Assembly (NCBI GenBank): GCA_023511485.1
Contig: JAIMBH010000007.1
Location: 1 to 64,000, forward strand
Reading direction: 5' to 3'
Length of the DNA: 64,000 nt
From: Bacillota bacterium
GTDB taxonomy: Bacteria > Actinomycetota > Aquicultoria > Aquicultorales > Aquicultoraceae
Positions 61,461 to 64,000 of the stretch are shown here, in pieces. The notes beneath the pieces were generated by a model that saw only the letters and a program-made list of their open reading frames with translations, did not search any database and was not told the origin of the DNA. Positions within the stretch are counted from its first letter, which is position 1, and each line of letters begins with the position of its first letter. Both the position numbers and the translations under genes were made by a program.

Positions 61461-62414
61461 CTAAACCTCGATGCTGACAACTTTCTTAAGCCAAAAACCG
61501 CCAAACGATAAAAGCATCGCAGCCAGCGCCAGCATGGCAATTCCAAGCGGATGTTTTATTAACATGGACAGATATTCTGGATTGATTACCATAAGCAAAA
61601 GACCTACTGCAAACGGCAGCAAGAATAATATAAGTGCAGATAACCTTCCCTCTGCAGTAAGAACCATTATCTGCCTCGATACCCTATCACGCTCACGTAT
61701 TGTATCTGCTAAGATTTCAAGTATTTCGGCCAAGTTGCCGCCAACTTCTCTTTGTATTTTGACCGCCATTACCGTCCAGTCAAAGCTATCACTCCCCACG
61801 CGCTTTGCCATATTATCAAGAGCCTGCTCAAGCGGCAAACCTAATCTGGCTTCGGTCAATACTCTTTTAAACTCAACTGACATTGGGGGAGATGTCTCCT
61901 TTACTGTCATATCGACTGCCTGGAGAAAGCTATACCCGGCCTTCAGTGCACCGGCTATTAAGGATAGCGTATCCGGAAGTTGCTCGTGGAACTTGTTCTC
62001 TCTCTTTCTAATTAACCGCTTAAGCACAAAAACAGGAAGTACACCGGCAATTACTGATAGCAGAATTATACCTATCGGCCCAGCGATTACGTAGCCAACT
62101 AAAATAGCGACCACAAACCCAGCTCCGTGAAAGAAAATGAACTCTGAGGCCCGAAGCGGAACACCGGCACGCTCAAGCTGATTCTGCAGATTTGCAGCAA
62201 AAGACCTCTTGGCCAGTAACGGAGATAGGATATTTATAAACTGCGCAAGTATCTCTCGTAAAGAGAACGATTCTTTCTCTTCAGGCTTTGTAAAATTTAT
62301 ATATTTTTCCACCTGCCTGCCAAAGAATTTTCTTATTGGCGAGCGCATAAGCAATATGCCGAATGCCAGAAGAAAGAAGGAGGCAAAATAGAGCCCGATC
62401 ACCCAGAGCATCAT
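61461..62414 (-). CDS. tadB: Tad pilus membrane platform protein TadB
   Basis: 317 residues with N-terminal and C-terminal membrane helices and a T2SS F-domain: LPDTLSLIAGALKAGYSFLQ, EILADTIRERDRVSRQIMVL. Overlaps the cpaF stop by 4 bases (ATGA), so translation is coupled. Confidence 0.9.
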   Translation of the reverse strand: MMLWVIGLYFASFFLLAFGILLMRSPIRKFFGRQVEKYINFTKPEEKESFSLREILAQFINILSPLLAKRSFAANLQNQLERAGVPLRASEFIFFHGAGFVVAILVGYVIAGPIGIILLSVIAGVLPVFVLKRLIRKRENKFHEQLPDTLSLIAGALKAGYSFLQAVDMTVKETSPPMSVEFKRVLTEARLGLPLEQALDNMAKRVGSDSFDWTVMAVKIQREVGGNLAEILEILADTIRERDRVSRQIMVLTAEGRLSALILFLLPFAVGLLLMVINPEYLSMLIKHPLGIAMLALAAMLLSFGGFWLKKVVSIEV

Positions 62415-63772
62415 GATGCCATCCCCCTGTCAATATACTCAAACTGGAATATTTCCTGTGGAAGCGATATTCCAAGGTCTTGCAACTTCTGGGAAAATTT
62501 TGGACGGATACCGGTTGACTTCATCTTGCCCTTAAACCTTCCGTTTTCATCAAGGCCGGCTGAAAAATCGAACAAGAAGAGGTCCTGAAGTGTGATTATA
62601 TCCCCTTCCATGCCCTGCACTTCTGTTATGTGAGTGATACGCCTTGTGCCGTCACGAAGTCTGGTTTGGTGAACAATAAGGTCGATTGCTGAAGAGACCT
62701 GCTCCCTAATCGCCCTGATCGGAAGCTCCATTCCGCTCATCAAAACCATTGTCTCAAGCCTGGATAAAACGTCTCGCGGAGAGTTAGCGTGAACCGTTGA
62801 GATAGAACCGTCGTGCCCCGTATTCATGGCCTGGAGCATATCAAGCGCCTCTCCACCCCTTACCTCACCAACCACTATTCTATCCGGCCGCATACGCAGC
62901 GCATTTCTTACCAGGTCTCTAATTGCAACTTCACCTTTTCCTTCGATATTTGCTGGACGAGACTCAAGTTGGATTACGTGTTCCTGGTGAAGCTGTAGTT
63001 CTACCGCATCCTCAATTGTAACTATCCTCTCATCCTGAGGAATAAAGGATGAGAGTACGTTCAGGGTGGTCGTCTTACCGGATCCAGTACCGCCTGACAC
63101 TATTATGTTGAGCCGCCCGCGTACGCAGGCCTCAAGAAACATGGCTACCTTGGGGGTCATCGTGCCAAAGCTTATCAAATCCTCAACCTTAAATGGATCT
63201 GCCGCAAATTTCCTAATCGTAAGCTTAGGCCCACCTATTGCAATAGGCGGAATTATCGCATTCACGCGTGAGCCGTCTTGAAGCCTTGCGTCGACCATCG
63301 GCACGCTCTCGTCAATTCGTCTGCCCACCTGCGCAACGATCTTATCAATAATCCTGCGCAGGTGATCCTCATCTAAAAACTTCTCAGTGGTAAGCTCAAG
63401 TTTACCGAATCGCTCAACATATATGACGTCTGCAGCATTTACCATAATCTCGGTTATCTCCGGATTTCTTAAGAATTGATCGAGCGGACCGTAGCCGAGT
63501 ACATCGTTTGATATCTCATCTACCAACCTACTTTTCTCTGCTGGAGATAGCTGTGTCTGTTCCCTTGCAATTAACTCTTTTAATTTTTGCTCAACTTTTG
63601 CTTTTAGCTCATCGCTGCTTGTTGATCTATCATACAGCTCAGGCCCAAGAGATTCGATTAGTTTCTGGTGTATCCTCCTGTTTATGTCATCAAGGATCGA
63701 GCGACGCGATATTTCTGGAGTTTCCTCCGCTGCCACCGCCCTCGCCTCGTTAAGTCTCTGTTGAAGTGACAT
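62411..63772 (-). CDS. cpaF: Tad secretion ATPase CpaF/TadA
   Basis: 453 residues from ATG 63772 (start at MSLQQRLNEARAVAAEE; a longer frame begins at 63844). Walker A VSGGTGSGKTTTLNVL, Walker B/Asp box MRPDRIVVGEVRGGEALDML and the His box region are typical of the CpaF family of type IV/II secretion ATPases. Powers Flp pilus assembly. Confidence 0.93.
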   Translation of the reverse strand: MSLQQRLNEARAVAAEETPEISRRSILDDINRRIHQKLIESLGPELYDRSTSSDELKAKVEQKLKELIAREQTQLSPAEKSRLVDEISNDVLGYGPLDQFLRNPEITEIMVNAADVIYVERFGKLELTTEKFLDEDHLRRIIDKIVAQVGRRIDESVPMVDARLQDGSRVNAIIPPIAIGGPKLTIRKFAADPFKVEDLISFGTMTPKVAMFLEACVRGRLNIIVSGGTGSGKTTTLNVLSSFIPQDERIVTIEDAVELQLHQEHVIQLESRPANIEGKGEVAIRDLVRNALRMRPDRIVVGEVRGGEALDMLQAMNTGHDGSISTVHANSPRDVLSRLETMVLMSGMELPIRAIREQVSSAIDLIVHQTRLRDGTRRITHITEVQGMEGDIITLQDLFLFDFSAGLDENGRFKGKMKSTGIRPKFSQKLQDLGISLPQEIFQFEYIDRGMAS

Positions 63773-63809
63773 GCCTCTTTTCCCCTTTCTGACTACTATG
63801 CAATTCCGA

Positions 63810-64000
63810 TTAACCCGCAACTGCAAAATCGGCCTCGACTGCATCGGGTTGATACTTACTCACATAATGAAGCGCAAGATCGTTAATTTCTCTGGATATA
63901 GCAAGTTTCGGTGCGTCGATGACTATCGGGACCCCTTTATTAATAGACAAAGATACGGCTTTATCGGACTGGATTTGTGCTATTGCACCCATACCAAGCG
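63810..64000 (-). CDS. CpaE/TadZ-like MinD-family ATPase, C-terminal fragment
   Basis: The open frame runs out of the window. The visible 60+ residues include KAVSLSINKGVPIVIDAPKL and end YVSKYQPDAVEADFAVAG, like the tail of CpaE/MinD-type ATPases that localise the Tad machine. Upstream of cpaF by about 40 bases, in the expected order. Confidence 0.75.
   Translation of the reverse strand, partial: LGMGAIAQIQSDKAVSLSINKGVPIVIDAPKLAISREINDLALHYVSKYQPDAVEADFAVAG

Noticed and set aside
1-64000. CRISPR array
   Set aside because: No regularly spaced direct repeats of 24-40 bases seen anywhere.
1-64000. General UGA reassignment
   Set aside because: UGA is used as a normal stop in several intact genes, for example at 7501-7503 and at the end of the thioredoxin-like gene; only two internal UGAs are seen, both at Cys sites.

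Overview
The window looks like a chromosomal segment of a deep-branching, Gram-positive-lineage bacterium, most like an anaerobic to microaerophilic actinobacterium or a Firmicutes/Actinobacteria relative. The pointers are T-box leaders in front of both pheS and thrS, an ArgR-type arginine cluster, Tad/Flp pilus genes, a ferredoxin-dependent 2-oxoacid oxidoreductase, and a cbb3-type oxidase. I cannot name the species. No phage, insertion sequence or CRISPR array is visible. Almost all genes are intact; the exceptions are one decayed ABC-transporter relic (2745-2940) and genes cut by the window edges.

Layout. 1-2.7 kb: membrane proteases (CPBP and site-2/M50 with CBS domains) and a small two-CW protein. 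2.7-7.5 kb: ABC relic, divergent ATP-PEPCK-like gene, GT2 and GT-C glycosyltransferases. 7.5-13.6 kb: P2-type cation ATPase and small membrane, SHOCT, STAS-like and radical SAM genes. 14-17.6 kb: por operon (gamma, delta, an unknown acidic protein, alpha, beta). 17.7-20.1 kb: nuclease-fold-like protein and a second PEPCK-fold protein. 20.2-30 kb: argC-J-B-D-F-R, a lipoprotein, argG-argH. 30-39.5 kb: sugar nucleotidyltransferase, then the translation block thrS-infC-rpmI-rplT-pheS-pheT. 39.7-48 kb: DUF362 ferredoxin, TIM-barrel isomerase, rubredoxin plus flavodiiron protein, a large MEDS/PAS/GAF/SpoIIE phosphatase, MmpS-like and STAS genes. 48.3-48.7 kb: tRNA-Val, tRNA-Cys, tRNA-Gly. 48.8-51.1 kb: a persulfide-sensor-like CstR repressor with thioredoxins, an FmdB protein and a flavin reductase. 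51.4-59.7 kb: PIN protein, cytochrome c and a cbb3 oxidase cluster with an unusual layout. 60-64 kb: phospholipase-C-fold protein and tad genes.

Most notable result: two genes contain an in-frame UGA exactly where a redox or metal-binding cysteine is expected, and both continue in frame with full family similarity afterwards. One is the delta (ferredoxin) subunit of the 2-oxoacid oxidoreductase (14642-14995), where UGA replaces the second cysteine of the first 4Fe-4S motif. The other is a thioredoxin-fold lipoprotein (49145-49540), where UGA replaces the first cysteine of CxxC (U-P-S-C). Each UGA is followed, at a distance expected for a bacterial SECIS, by a hairpin with G at loop position 1 or 2; the porD hairpin also has a bulged U. 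I read both as selenoproteins. A selenocysteine as a presumed 4Fe-4S ligand in a por delta subunit would be very unusual. The decoding machinery (selA, selB, selC, selD) is not in this window.

Other points: a perfect palindrome of the CsoR/CstR operator type sits upstream of trxA, linking a CstR-like repressor to the thiol-redox genes. CcoO is fused to four extra cytochrome c domains (five haems) next to a haem-free CcoP N-terminal-like protein. infC starts at ATC. Several REP-like palindromes lie between genes.
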